Notes under the pieces: model-generated | What the model saw: the letters and a program-made list of their open reading frames with translations, nothing else | Databases searched by the model: none | Told to the model about the DNA's origin: nothing | Made by a program: the position numbers and the translations under genes | Shown: positions 1 through 7,152 of the stretch, in pieces | Numbering within the stretch: the stretch's first letter is position 1 | Layout: each line of letters starts with the position of its first letter | Assembly: GCA_016880225.1 (NCBI GenBank) | Contig: JAEHDT010000199.1 | Location: 1-11,026 of the forward strand | Length of the DNA stretch: 11,026 bases | From: Gemmatimonadota bacterium | GTDB lineage: Bacteria; Gemmatimonadota; Gemmatimonadetes; Gemmatimonadales; GWC2-71-9 | Direction of reading: 5' to 3'

Positions 1-1077
1 AATGCCGGTCTCGTGGGCGATGATCTGCTGCGTCCGGAGCGCGAGCCGCACCGCTTCCTCGGTGGGGAGCGCCAACGTCTCGTCGAGGGAGTTGGTATGG
101 AGCGACTGCGTGCCTCCCAGGACGGCGGCGAGCGCCTGGTAGGCCACCCGCACCACGTTGTTCATCGGTTGCTGCGCCGTGAGCGTCACTCCCGCCGTCT
201 GCGCGTGGAACCGCATCATCCAGGAGCGCGGGTTCTTCGCGCCGAAACGGTCGCGCATGTGGCGGGCCCAGATGCGGCGCGCCGCCCGCAGCTTGGCGAT
301 CTCCTCGAAGAAATCGTTGTGGATGTCCCAGAAGAAGGAAAGCCGGGGAGCGAATGCGTCCACGTCGAGACCGCGCGCCCGGCCGCGTTCGACGTACGTG
401 AAGCCGTTGGCGAGCGTGAAGGCGAGCTCCTGCGCCGCCGTGGCGCCCGCTTCCCGGATGTGGTAGCCGGAGATTGAGATGGTATTCCACAGGGGCGCGT
501 GCGCGGCGCACCACTCGAACATGTCCACGATGATCTTCAGCGCGGGCTCCACCGGATAGACCCAAGCGTGCTGCGCCATGTACTCCTTGAGAATGTCGTT
601 CTGCACCGTCCCGCGGAGCTTGGCGCTCGGCACTCCCTGTTTTTCGGCCGCGGCGACGTAGAAGCAGAACAGCATGGCCGCCGGCCCGTTGATGGTCATG
701 GAGGTGGACACCTGATCGAGCGGGATGCCGCGGAACAGGTCCTCCATATCGGCGAGCGACGAGATGGCGACGCCGCATTTGCCCACCTCACCCTCGGCGC
801 GCGGGTGGTCGGAGTCGTAGCCCATCAGCGTCGGGAAGTCGAATGCGACCGACAGGCCGGTCTGCCCGTGCTCGAGTAGGAACTTGTAGCGTTGGTTCGT
901 GTCCTCGGCGCTGCCGAATCCCGCGAACTGCCGCATGGTCCAGAGCTTCCCGCGGTACATCGTCGGGTGAATGCCGCGTGTGAACGGGTATTCCCCCGGC
1001 GTCCCCAGCCGCTTCTGCGGGTCGAAGCCGGCCAGGTCGGCGGCCGTGTAGAGAGGTCGCTTCTCGAGTCCGCTCAT
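1..1077 (-). CDS. B12-dependent acyl-CoA mutase large subunit, isobutyryl-CoA-mutase-like (partial, 3' end outside window)
   Basis: This is the N-terminal 359 residues of a methylmalonyl-CoA mutase family protein, catalysing a radical carbon-skeleton rearrangement of a branched acyl-CoA using adenosylcobalamin. The substrate-binding TIM barrel is visible, with motifs WTMRQFAGFG (46-55), SVAFDFPTLMGYDSDHP (76-92), SMTING (126-131), NDILKEYMAQ (160-169), SGYHIREAGAT (203-213), APRLSFFWD (243-251) and THTNSLDE-like SLHTNSLDE near residue 345. Aligned without gaps to Propionibacterium methylmalonyl-CoA mutase (offset 38), Thr85, Arg87, Ser114, Ser164, Thr166, His244 and Arg283 are kept as Thr47, Arg49, Ser76, Ser126, Thr128, His206 and Arg245. 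Tyr89 and Arg207 are replaced by Phe51 and Gln169, the isobutyryl-CoA mutase pair. The ATG overlaps the meaB-like stop codon (ATGA). Whether the B12-binding domain is attached or separate cannot be seen. The family call is near certain; the substrate call is an inference. Confidence 0.95.
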   Translation of the reverse strand, partial: MSGLEKRPLYTAADLAGFDPQKRLGTPGEYPFTRGIHPTMYRGKLWTMRQFAGFGSAEDTNQRYKFLLEHGQTGLSVAFDFPTLMGYDSDHPRAEGEVGKCGVAISSLADMEDLFRGIPLDQVSTSMTINGPAAMLFCFYVAAAEKQGVPSAKLRGTVQNDILKEYMAQHAWVYPVEPALKIIVDMFEWCAAHAPLWNTISISGYHIREAGATAAQELAFTLANGFTYVERGRARGLDVDAFAPRLSFFWDIHNDFFEEIAKLRAARRIWARHMRDRFGAKNPRSWMMRFHAQTAGVTLTAQQPMNNVVRVAYQALAAVLGGTQSLHTNSLDETLALPTEEAVRLALRTQQIIAHETGI

Positions 1078-2159
1078 CGCGCCGTCCCGGTCTTCATCTG
1101 ATCGAGGATCTCCGCCGCCACGTCGTAGGGACTCCGGCGGCCGTCCGTGACTTCCTCCAAGCGCTGCGCCAGCAGCGCCTCCGCGTGGGTGGTCTCGGCC
1201 ACCCACCGCTGCACACTCCGTTCCAGCACGGCGCGGGTACGCGCGGCGAGACGGCGGCGCCGGCGCTCGGCCAGCTGTCCGCTCGTCTCAAGATAGGTGT
1301 AGTGGCGGTCGAGGGCCGCCACCAGCTCGTCCACTCCCGCCCCGGTTGGCGCGACGGTGCCGAGCACGGGCGGCTCCCACGCCGCGTCGGGGCCGACGGG
1401 TGGAGGGGCGGTCGGGCGGTCGGAAGACGGCGTCCCGGCCCGTCCGCCGGTCCGCCCGTCCGCCCGGGCGTGCGGGGCGTGGTGGGGAGCGACGTGCCGA
1501 AACGCGTTGCCGCGCCGCAGGCCGAGCATGACCTCCACCTCCTGCCGCAGCTTGTCCGCTCCTGGCCGGTCGCTCTTGTTCACGACGTAGAGGTCGGCGA
1601 TCTCCATCACACCGGCCTTCAAGGCTTGAATGCCGTCCCCCGACTCGGGCACGAGCACGAGGACGGTCGTCTCCGCGGTGCGTGCGATGTCCAGCTCGGT
1701 TTGCCCCACGCCGACCGTCTCCACCAGGATGCGCTCGAACCCGAACGCCTCGAGCAGGTCGGCGACTTCCTCGGTGGTGGTGGCGAGCCCGCCGTGGGCG
1801 CCGCGCGTAGCCATGGAGCGGATGAACACGTGCGGGTCCACGCTCGCCGCCTCCATCCGGATGCGGTCGCCCAACAGCGCGCCGCCGGTGAACGGGCTCG
1901 TGGGATCCACGGCCACCACCCCGACCGAGTGTCCCTGGGCGCGAAACCGCTGGATCAGCGCTTCGGTGAGCGTGCTCTTCCCCGCGCCGGGTGGGCCCGT
2001 GATCCCGATGCGGCGCGCGGTGCCGCGTCCCACCAGCCCGTGCGCGTGCGACAGCACGCGCTCGAACCCGTCGCGCTGGTTCTCGACGAGCGTGATGGCG
2101 CGCGCCAGGGCCGCAGGCTCGCGTCGGTTGAGCCCCTCGAGAATCCGCTCCACGCTCAT
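1074..2159 (-). CDS. meaB: MeaB/ArgK-family G-protein chaperone of the acyl-CoA mutase
   Basis: A 361-residue SIMIBI-class GTPase. Members of this family gate delivery of adenosylcobalamin to the partner mutase, release damaged cofactor and protect the mutase from inactivation. Visible motifs are Walker A GPPGAGKS (55-62), the DPTSPFTGGALLGDRIRM stretch (85-102), ETVGVGQTE (147-155) and the base-recognition motif NKSD (194-197), followed by the usual helical C-terminal dimerisation region. Family members are around 330 residues. The extra length lies mainly at about 217-259, a His/Arg/Pro/Gly-rich low-complexity insertion between the G4 motif and WEPPVLGTVAPTGAG. The start is ATG at 2159: upstream in-frame codons offer no close start, and MSVERILEGL is a typical N-terminus. 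No clear Shine-Dalgarno is seen, so coupling to the upstream gene is likely. Its stop overlaps the mutase ATG by 4 bases, the expected chaperone-client pairing. Because the mutase looks isobutyryl-CoA-specific, this may be a MeaI-type protein. Confidence 0.95.
   Translation of the reverse strand: MSVERILEGLNRREPAALARAITLVENQRDGFERVLSHAHGLVGRGTARRIGITGPPGAGKSTLTEALIQRFRAQGHSVGVVAVDPTSPFTGGALLGDRIRMEAASVDPHVFIRSMATRGAHGGLATTTEEVADLLEAFGFERILVETVGVGQTELDIARTAETTVLVLVPESGDGIQALKAGVMEIADLYVVNKSDRPGADKLRQEVEVMLGLRRGNAFRHVAPHHAPHARADGRTGGRAGTPSSDRPTAPPPVGPDAAWEPPVLGTVAPTGAGVDELVAALDRHYTYLETSGQLAERRRRRLAARTRAVLERSVQRWVAETTHAEALLAQRLEEVTDGRRSPYDVAAEILDQMKTGTAR
1383..1511 (-). other. Low-complexity in-frame insertion within the MeaB-like GTPase
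   Basis: Residues about 217-259 of the MeaB-like protein form a segment rich in His, Arg, Gly, Pro and Asp, including ADGRTGGRAG and DRPTAPPPVGPD. It lies between the G4 (NKSD) region and the conserved WEPPVLGTV strand, where family members normally have only a short linker. It is probably a disordered surface loop. The boundaries are estimated from memory of family sequences, not from an alignment. Confidence 0.6.
1406..1465. repeat. Imperfect inverted repeat with short tandem units inside the meaB-like gene
   Basis: The left arm at 1406-1423 reads GGGCGGTCGGGCGGTCGG and the right arm at 1447-1465 reads CCGGTCCGCCCGTCCGCCC, with a 23-base spacer between them. Paired, the arms give 16 matches, two mismatches and one bulged base. 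Each arm is built from two roughly 8-base units (GGGCGGTC-like). It is fully coding and lies within the low-complexity insertion of the GTPase. It could be a genome-wide GC-rich simple repeat that entered the gene in frame, or local slippage. Confidence 0.7.
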
Positions 2160-2191
2160 GCAAAGTAACCAGGCGCGGGGTACGGCATCAT
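2156..2191 (-). other. Candidate 11-codon relay ORF between the second CorC-like gene and the meaB-like gene
   Basis: A tiny frame encoding MMPYPAPGYFA fills the gap between the two genes. Its first ATG (2191-2189) overlaps the stop of the upstream CorC-like gene as ATGA, and its own TGA (2158-2156) overlaps the meaB-like ATG as ATGA. This could pass ribosomes by termination-reinitiation, which would explain the absence of a clear Shine-Dalgarno before the meaB-like gene. The peptide itself is unlikely to have a function, and the pattern could be chance. Confidence 0.3.
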
Positions 2192-3390
2192 GTCGGCTCC
2201 TCGCTGCGCGGCAGCGGAACGGTACGCACCGGCCCGGGGCGTACCGCGACGCGCTCCACCCGGGTCGCGCTGGCGGCGAGGATGTCGAACTCGAGGCCCT
2301 GCAGCGCGAACCGCTCGCCCGGCCGGGGGATGCGCCCCAACGCCTGCACCAGCAAGCCGCCGACCGTCTGGGCTCCCCGCGCCTCCAGCGGGACGCCGAG
2401 CAGCTCTGGAAGGCGGCTGGCCGGGGCGCTCCCCTCGATCTCGACGATGCGGGCGGCGACGTCCTCGCCCCCCGGCGGGACGCCCGACTCGAAGATCTCG
2501 GAGACGAGATCGCGCAGCAGATCCTCGAACGTGACGAGGCCCGCCGTACCGCCGAACTCGTCGAGCAGGACGGCGAGGTGGCCGCGCCCGCGCTGCATCT
2601 CGAGCATGAGATCGGCCGCGCGGGTGGCACCGGGGACGATCAGGGTGGGGCGCATTGGAACGGGGGCATCCGGCGCGAGTCGGAGTAGATCGAAGGCGTG
2701 TGCCACTCCCACCACGTCGTCGAGCGATCCGCGGTACACAGGGTAGCGGCTGTAGCGCGATTGCAGGCACACGTGCGCGGCTTCCGCCGCCGGCAGCCCT
2801 TCGGGGATCGCGACGATCGACGTCCGGGGGGTCATCAACTCCCGCACCGGCCGGTCCGCGAAGGCGAGCACGCCGGACACGACCGCCATCTCGTCCGCGG
2901 ACGCGAGCGCCTCGGTGTCGGCGCTCGTGAGCACGGCGGCGAGCGTGGTGCGCTGCGAGGGATCGCGCCAGGGCACGAACGGCGCGAGCAGCGCGCCGAG
3001 CCGGTCGAGCCGCGGCGCCGCGCGGGCCACGATCGGCTCGGCCCAGCGCCGCCCGACCACGCGGGGCACCAGGTACGCGGCGCTCACGAGCAGCGGCACG
3101 CCGAGCACGAGGGTGAACACGCCGAGCACGGTCGGCGTGGCGCGCGCGAGCAGAGCGGGAATCACGGCGGCGGCGCACAGGATGCCGAGGGTGGTGAGCG
3201 CGTTCGCGGTGGCGAGCACGCGCCCCGGGTTCTCGAGCACGCCCGCCGCTCCGCCCGCTCCCCGGAGCTTGTACGACACCCAGCGCGTGAGCTCGAGCTG
3301 GCTCACGGCCGCCGCCGCGACGCCGACCGCGGCGGACGCCATCGCGAGCAGCAGCCCGGCGACGAGCAGCATCACGGGCAGCGTCATCAT
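2188..3390 (-). CDS. CNNM/CorC (HlyC) family membrane protein with CBS pair, second of tandem pair
   Basis: A 400-residue protein with the CNNM/CorC layout. Hydrophobic segments lie at about 5-30, 65-82 and 88-108 (DUF21-like membrane domain). A CBS pair spans about 180-300, with ELMTPRTSIVAIPE (184-197), SRYPVYRGSLDDVVGV (214-229) and LDEFGGTAGLVTFEDLLRDLVSEIFE (276-301). A CorC_HlyC domain follows from about 310, with TVGGLLVQALGRIPRPGE (342-359). The family is linked to Mg2+ or Co2+ efflux and resistance, with ATP binding at the CBS pair. The usual KDL after the first CBS motif is FDL here, and the membrane part is divergent, so transport is not certain. The start lies in an ATGATGA junction: the first ATG (3390) overlaps the upstream stop by 4 bases, and the second ATG (3387) is an alternative one codon later. 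It is paralogous to the upstream gene, consistent with an old tandem duplication. Confidence 0.88.
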   Translation of the reverse strand: MMTLPVMLLVAGLLLAMASAAVGVAAAAVSQLELTRWVSYKLRGAGGAAGVLENPGRVLATANALTTLGILCAAAVIPALLARATPTVLGVFTLVLGVPLLVSAAYLVPRVVGRRWAEPIVARAAPRLDRLGALLAPFVPWRDPSQRTTLAAVLTSADTEALASADEMAVVSGVLAFADRPVRELMTPRTSIVAIPEGLPAAEAAHVCLQSRYSRYPVYRGSLDDVVGVAHAFDLLRLAPDAPVPMRPTLIVPGATRAADLMLEMQRGRGHLAVLLDEFGGTAGLVTFEDLLRDLVSEIFESGVPPGGEDVAARIVEIEGSAPASRLPELLGVPLEARGAQTVGGLLVQALGRIPRPGERFALQGLEFDILAASATRVERVAVRPGPVRTVPLPRSEEPT

Positions 3391-4577
3391 TGCCGCTGCA
3401 CCACCACGCGGGTCACCCGGCGCCGGTCCACTCGGTCCACCACCACCCGGTAGCCGTCCAGCGTGACTTCGTCGCCCGCTCGCGGCACACGGCCCAGCAC
3501 CGAGTAGACCAGGCCACCCACGGTCGATACGTCGGGGTGCTCGAAGCTGCGGCCCAGCGCGGCCGAAAGGTCGTCGAGCGTGACCCGGCCGTCCACCCAA
3601 TACCGATCGCCGTCCTGGCGAATCGCGGGTGCCTCGCCGACGTCGTGCTCGTCCCGGATCTCCCCCACGATCTCCTCCAGGATATCCTCGAGGGTGATCA
3701 GGCCGGCGGTGCCGCCGAACTCGTCCACGACGATCGCCAGGTGGGCGGGCCCGCGCTGGAAGTCGCGCAGCTGGCTGTCGAGGGTCTTCGTCTCGGGCAC
3801 GTACATCGCGGGCCGGACCAGATCCTGCCACCGCGTGCCTCCCCCCGCCGCCGCCTCGCCGAGGCCCATCGCGAACGGGACGAGGTCCTTCGCGAACACG
3901 ATGCCCACGATGTTGTCGGACGTGCCGTCGTACACCGGGAGGCGGGTGTGCTCGCTCTGGCGGAACGCCTCGACCACGTCGTCCGTCGCGGCGGCGAGGT
4001 CCACCGCTACCATGTCGAGACGCGGCGTCATGACCTCATCCACCCGCGTGTCTGCCAGGGTGAACACGCCGAGCAGCATGTCGCGCTGCGCCACGCCCAG
4101 GGCCGGCTCGAGGGGCCGCGGCGTCGCGATCAGACGATGCAGGCCCTTGTCGACCCACCCGAGCAGCCACAGGAGGAGGCCGAACGGGGCGAGCGTGCGC
4201 CGCGCGAGCGGCAGCGCGAGCGCGGCCAGCTCGGGCGCCACGCGGGCCAGGCTGCGTGGCAGGGCGTCGCCCACGACGAACAGGAAGGCCGCCGCGAGCC
4301 CCCACGTGCTCAATCCCTCGGCCCAGGGCCGGCGCCACCAGCCGACCGCATCGCCGGCGGCGACGGCGCCCAGGATGAGGAGCGCCAGGCGTGCCACGTG
4401 CAGCGCCCGGTGCAACGGCACGCGTCCGCCGACGGTGGCGGGAGGCGCGTCGCCCAGGGTGTGGAGCGCCTCGCCCACGGCGGCCTCCTCGGCGAGCGCC
4501 AGCACGCCCGCCCACAGCGCCGCGGCCAAGCCGACCAGGCCACCCACGAACGTCAGCGCCACGCCGGTGAACGTCAC
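3387..4577 (-). CDS. CNNM/CorC (HlyC) family membrane protein with CBS pair, first of tandem pair
   Basis: A 396-residue protein. Hydrophobic segments at about 4-29, 60-78, 91-104 and 115-141 form a DUF21-like membrane domain. A CBS pair spans about 180-305, with DEVMTPRLDMVAVD (180-193), SEHTRLPVYDGTSDNIVGI (208-226), AKDL (229-232) and VDEFGGTAGLITLEDILEEIVGEI (284-307). The CorC_HlyC domain from about 315 carries DGDRYWVDGRVTLDDL and STVGGLVYSVLGRVP. Proteins of this family act in the inner membrane in divalent cation (Mg2+/Co2+) export or resistance. The chosen start is the GTG at 4577, which overlaps the ybeY stop as GTGA and places the first membrane helix immediately at the N-terminus. 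A longer reading from 4631 would add 18 Arg/Ala-rich residues inside ybeY and is less likely. The membrane domain is weakly conserved, while the cytoplasmic half is textbook. The neighbour ybeY is often followed by corC-type genes in bacteria. Confidence 0.9.
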   Translation of the reverse strand: MTFTGVALTFVGGLVGLAAALWAGVLALAEEAAVGEALHTLGDAPPATVGGRVPLHRALHVARLALLILGAVAAGDAVGWWRRPWAEGLSTWGLAAAFLFVVGDALPRSLARVAPELAALALPLARRTLAPFGLLLWLLGWVDKGLHRLIATPRPLEPALGVAQRDMLLGVFTLADTRVDEVMTPRLDMVAVDLAAATDDVVEAFRQSEHTRLPVYDGTSDNIVGIVFAKDLVPFAMGLGEAAAGGGTRWQDLVRPAMYVPETKTLDSQLRDFQRGPAHLAIVVDEFGGTAGLITLEDILEEIVGEIRDEHDVGEAPAIRQDGDRYWVDGRVTLDDLSAALGRSFEHPDVSTVGGLVYSVLGRVPRAGDEVTLDGYRVVVDRVDRRRVTRVVVQRQ

Positions 4578-5017
4578 GGCGCGGTCCCGCGGCCCAACAG
4601 CCGCCGCACGTAGCGCTCCTGACGACGCCACATCGCGGAACGGGTTCGGCCCCGCCCCTCCGGGTGATCGTACCCCAGGACGTGCAGCGTGCCGTGCACC
4701 GCGAGCCGGATCAGCTCTTCGTCCAGCCCCTCCTCCTTCCCCTTCCCTCCGCCCCCGTTCGCGACCCAGGTCTCCGCCGCCTGCGGGCAGATGTAGACAT
4801 CGCCCACGAGCCCTCCGCCCGCTTGCGGTAGTGCGAATGCCAGCACGTCGGTCAGGCCGCGGCGGCCGGTGGTGCGCCGGTTGAGGCGGCGCATGGCCCC
4901 GCCGTCGAGCAGCGTCAGCTCGACGCGGGCGCGCCGGGCGTGCTCCCAGGCCAGGATGCGCCCGACCGCGCGTTCAAGCCTTCGTCGCAGGCTGCCACGT
5001 CGCGGTGATGCCGCCAC
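4574..5017 (-). CDS. ybeY: Endoribonuclease YbeY (rRNA maturation factor)
   Basis: A 147-residue UPF0054 metalloprotein. YbeY is a zinc-dependent single-strand endoribonuclease involved in 16S rRNA 3'-end maturation and 70S ribosome quality control. The zinc-binding motif HGTLHVLGYDH supplies His108, His112 and His118, and the conserved TDVLAF (56-61) and GDVYICP (72-78) are present. Residues 87-97 form a Gly/Lys/Glu-rich low-complexity loop (ANGGGGKGKEEG) not usual in the family, encoded by a purine-rich tract. The GTG start at 5017 overlaps the end of pgpH by 44 bases. It is supported by GGAG at 5025-5022 just upstream, and no other good start occurs before Met42, which would remove conserved fold. 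The placement after phoH and pgpH matches the common phoH-(pgpH)-ybeY-corC order. Confidence 0.95.
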   Translation of the reverse strand: MAASPRRGSLRRRLERAVGRILAWEHARRARVELTLLDGGAMRRLNRRTTGRRGLTDVLAFALPQAGGGLVGDVYICPQAAETWVANGGGGKGKEEGLDEELIRLAVHGTLHVLGYDHPEGRGRTRSAMWRRQERYVRRLLGRGTAP

Positions 5018-7151
5018 TGGACTCCGGATAGTCGATGCGGTTGTGGTACATCCCGGTGATGATGCGCAGGAACTCCTGCTTGGCTTCGTCGATCTGGCGC
5101 AACGTCATCGGCGTCTCGTCCAGCTGACCGGCGTTCAGCTTGTTGCGCACGATGTGATTCACCACCTCTTCGATCTTGTGCGGCGTCAGGTCTTCGAGCA
5201 CGCGCAACGCTGCTTCCACCGAGTCGGCGAGCATGGTGATGGCGGTCTCGGCGGAGTGCGGCTTCGGGCCGGGATACATGTAGTCTGCCGGCCGCGGCGA
5301 TCCTCCGTCGCCGCTCTTCTTCGCGCGGTCGAGGAAGTAAGTGATCTCCGTGGTGCCGTGGTGCTCGGGAATAAAGGCGGCGACGGCGTCGGGCAGCCCG
5401 GCCTCGCGGGCCAGCGCCAGGCCGTCGGTCACGTGCGCCTTGATGATCTGCGCCGATTGATACGGCTTGAGCCGGTCGTGCGGGTTGTTCCCGTGCGCCT
5501 GGTTCTCCACGAAGTATTGCGGGTTCTTGATCTTTCCGATGTCGTGGTAGTAGCAGCCGACGCGCCCCAGCAGGCCGTCGGCGCCGATCCGGTTGCAGGC
5601 GGCCTCCACCAGGTTCGCCATGGCGACCGAGTGGGCGTAGGTGCCGGGCGCCTCGAGCGACAGACGCCGCAACAACGGCCGGCTCGGATCGGACAGCTCG
5701 AGCAGGGTGAGATCGGTGGTGATGCCGGTGATCGACTCCGCCACGGGAAGCAGGAAGAACGTCAGCCCGGCCGACACCAGCCCGTTCGCGGCCCCCCACA
5801 CGCCCCGCAGGCCGATGTCGACCAGGCTCCAGCTGCCGGCGAGCCCGAGCGCCAGCGCCCCGGCGAGGTACCCGAGAGCGATGATCAGCACCGGCACGTA
5901 GAAGTTGCTGCGGCTCCGCAGCACGCGCACGGTGAGCGCCGCGGTGACGCCGCCGATGAGACACAGGAACATCGCTGGCAGGTCGTGGAACACCGGCTGC
6001 AGGCCGATCACGCTCGCCAGGATCATGGCCGCGATCATCGAGACCCGGCCGTTGAACAGCACGGTGAGCATCATCGCCGTGAAAGGCAGGATGATGACCT
6101 CGGGGTGGTGCGGCGCGAACCGGGCGACGGCGGCGGCCTGCAGCAGGACGAGTGCGAACAGTCCTCCGATGAGCGCCACCTGACGGCGCTCGCGATACGT
6201 CTCGCGGCGGTACAGCACCATCAATACCCAGAAGATTCCCAGCACAAGCGAGTCGCGCAGGACTGCGCCGAAGACGCCTCCGACCGAACGACTGGTCGCC
6301 GACCCGCGCCGCACCAGATCGCCGTGCAGGGCCACCAGCTTCTCGTACGCCTCGTTGGTCACCACCTCGTGCCCGCCCACGATCCGGTCGCCGGCGCGGA
6401 CGATGTACTTGCTCGGATCGACGCTGCGACGGAGGTCGTCGCGTCGCCGCTCGGTCTCGAGCGCGTTGGGGACCAGGGTGGGTCGGAAGAAGTGCCCGGC
6501 GAGCCGTACGTAGAGCTGGTCGCCCACGCTCGATCCCCGGTCCGGATGGATCGCGCGCGCGCGCGCCAGGTATTGGGCGTAGGAGAGCACTTGATCGCGC
6601 GATACCGACTGCTCACCCGAGCGCCGTCGCACGATCAAGTCGGGCGCCTGCTCGACCTGCAGGACGCCCGGGCCCGTGACGCCGAGCGATAGCGTGCGGT
6701 CGAACAGCTCGGTCAGGGCCTTCTCCACGGCGTGTCGCTTACCCCCCTTGGCGAGGTAGGCGGCCTCCGGGGCCGCCAATGCGAAGCCCCGCGCTTTGGC
6801 CGCTGCCGCGATCGCAGCGGCGCCGGCCGAGTCGGCGGCCGCTTCCACGCTGGCGAAGAAGGCGCGCAGCACGATCTTGGCGCTGTCCAGCGCCCGTTCC
6901 TGGAACTGGTAGATCGGCTTGACGGTGGCGGCGAGCTCCTCCGCCTCGCGGGCGAGCTCCTGGTCCGACTTGTTCACGGGGAACGTGAACGGCGCGATCA
7001 CGTCGCGATCCGCTACCGCGCCGGGCGCGAGCAACGGCGCGACGTTGGTTGCACTGGACGGGAAGACGACGTAGCCGAGCGTCGCCAGGCCCACGACCCA
7101 GACCCAGCGGCTGCCGTGATACCGCAGCTGCTCGAGAGTCGGCGACCTCAT
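4974..7151 (-). CDS. pgpH: 7TM-HD family cyclic-di-AMP phosphodiesterase (PgpH/YqfF-like)
   Basis: A 725-residue membrane protein with the 7TMR-HD plan. It has an N-terminal membrane anchor (about 15-32), a large extracytoplasmic domain (about 35-290), seven transmembrane segments (about 295-470) and a C-terminal HD domain. Metal-ligand candidates match Listeria PgpH: His507 (GTYAHS), His536-Asp537 (YYHDIGKIKNPQYF), His573 (IIKAHV), His597-His598 (PEHHGT) and Asp643 (MLADSVEAA). PgpH hydrolyses c-di-AMP to pApA at the cytoplasmic face, controlling a messenger that sets K+ and osmolyte balance in many bacteria. The ATG at 7151 lies one base after the phoH stop. Its position between phoH and ybeY is typical of many phyla. 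Substrate is inferred from the family; no c-di-AMP cyclase is visible in this window. Confidence 0.95.
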   Translation of the reverse strand: MRSPTLEQLRYHGSRWVWVVGLATLGYVVFPSSATNVAPLLAPGAVADRDVIAPFTFPVNKSDQELAREAEELAATVKPIYQFQERALDSAKIVLRAFFASVEAAADSAGAAAIAAAAKARGFALAAPEAAYLAKGGKRHAVEKALTELFDRTLSLGVTGPGVLQVEQAPDLIVRRRSGEQSVSRDQVLSYAQYLARARAIHPDRGSSVGDQLYVRLAGHFFRPTLVPNALETERRRDDLRRSVDPSKYIVRAGDRIVGGHEVVTNEAYEKLVALHGDLVRRGSATSRSVGGVFGAVLRDSLVLGIFWVLMVLYRRETYRERRQVALIGGLFALVLLQAAAVARFAPHHPEVIILPFTAMMLTVLFNGRVSMIAAMILASVIGLQPVFHDLPAMFLCLIGGVTAALTVRVLRSRSNFYVPVLIIALGYLAGALALGLAGSWSLVDIGLRGVWGAANGLVSAGLTFFLLPVAESITGITTDLTLLELSDPSRPLLRRLSLEAPGTYAHSVAMANLVEAACNRIGADGLLGRVGCYYHDIGKIKNPQYFVENQAHGNNPHDRLKPYQSAQIIKAHVTDGLALAREAGLPDAVAAFIPEHHGTTEITYFLDRAKKSGDGGSPRPADYMYPGPKPHSAETAITMLADSVEAALRVLEDLTPHKIEEVVNHIVRNKLNAGQLDETPMTLRQIDEAKQEFLRIITGMYHNRIDYPESSGGITATWQPATKA
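5022..5025 (-). promoter_or_regulatory. Ribosome binding site deciding the ybeY GTG start
   Basis: GGAG on the minus strand lies four bases before the GTG at 5017, inside the end of pgpH. It supports a 44-base overlap between pgpH and ybeY. The spacing is slightly short. Confidence 0.5.
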
Positions 7152-7152
7152 G

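Noticed and set aside
1..1077. Annotation as a standard methylmalonyl-CoA mutase
   Set aside because: The family is right, but the two residues that bind the substrate carboxylate (Tyr89 and Arg207 in Propionibacterium) are Phe and Gln here, so this substrate is unlikely.
2160..2630. N-terminal extension of the meaB-like frame into the second CorC-like gene
   Set aside because: It lies entirely in the CorC_HlyC coding region out of frame, and the protein has a typical family N-terminus at MSVERILEGL.
2698..4613. Plus-strand open frames opposite the two CorC-like genes (2698-3453 and 3390-4613)
   Set aside because: They are composition-driven shadows. The CBS and CorC_HlyC motifs are unambiguous on the minus strand.
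4869..6692. A 607-codon plus-strand open frame opposite pgpH
   Set aside because: It is the mirror of the pgpH coding sequence, with His/Arg/Gln-rich composition and no domain. The minus-strand HD protein explains the region fully.
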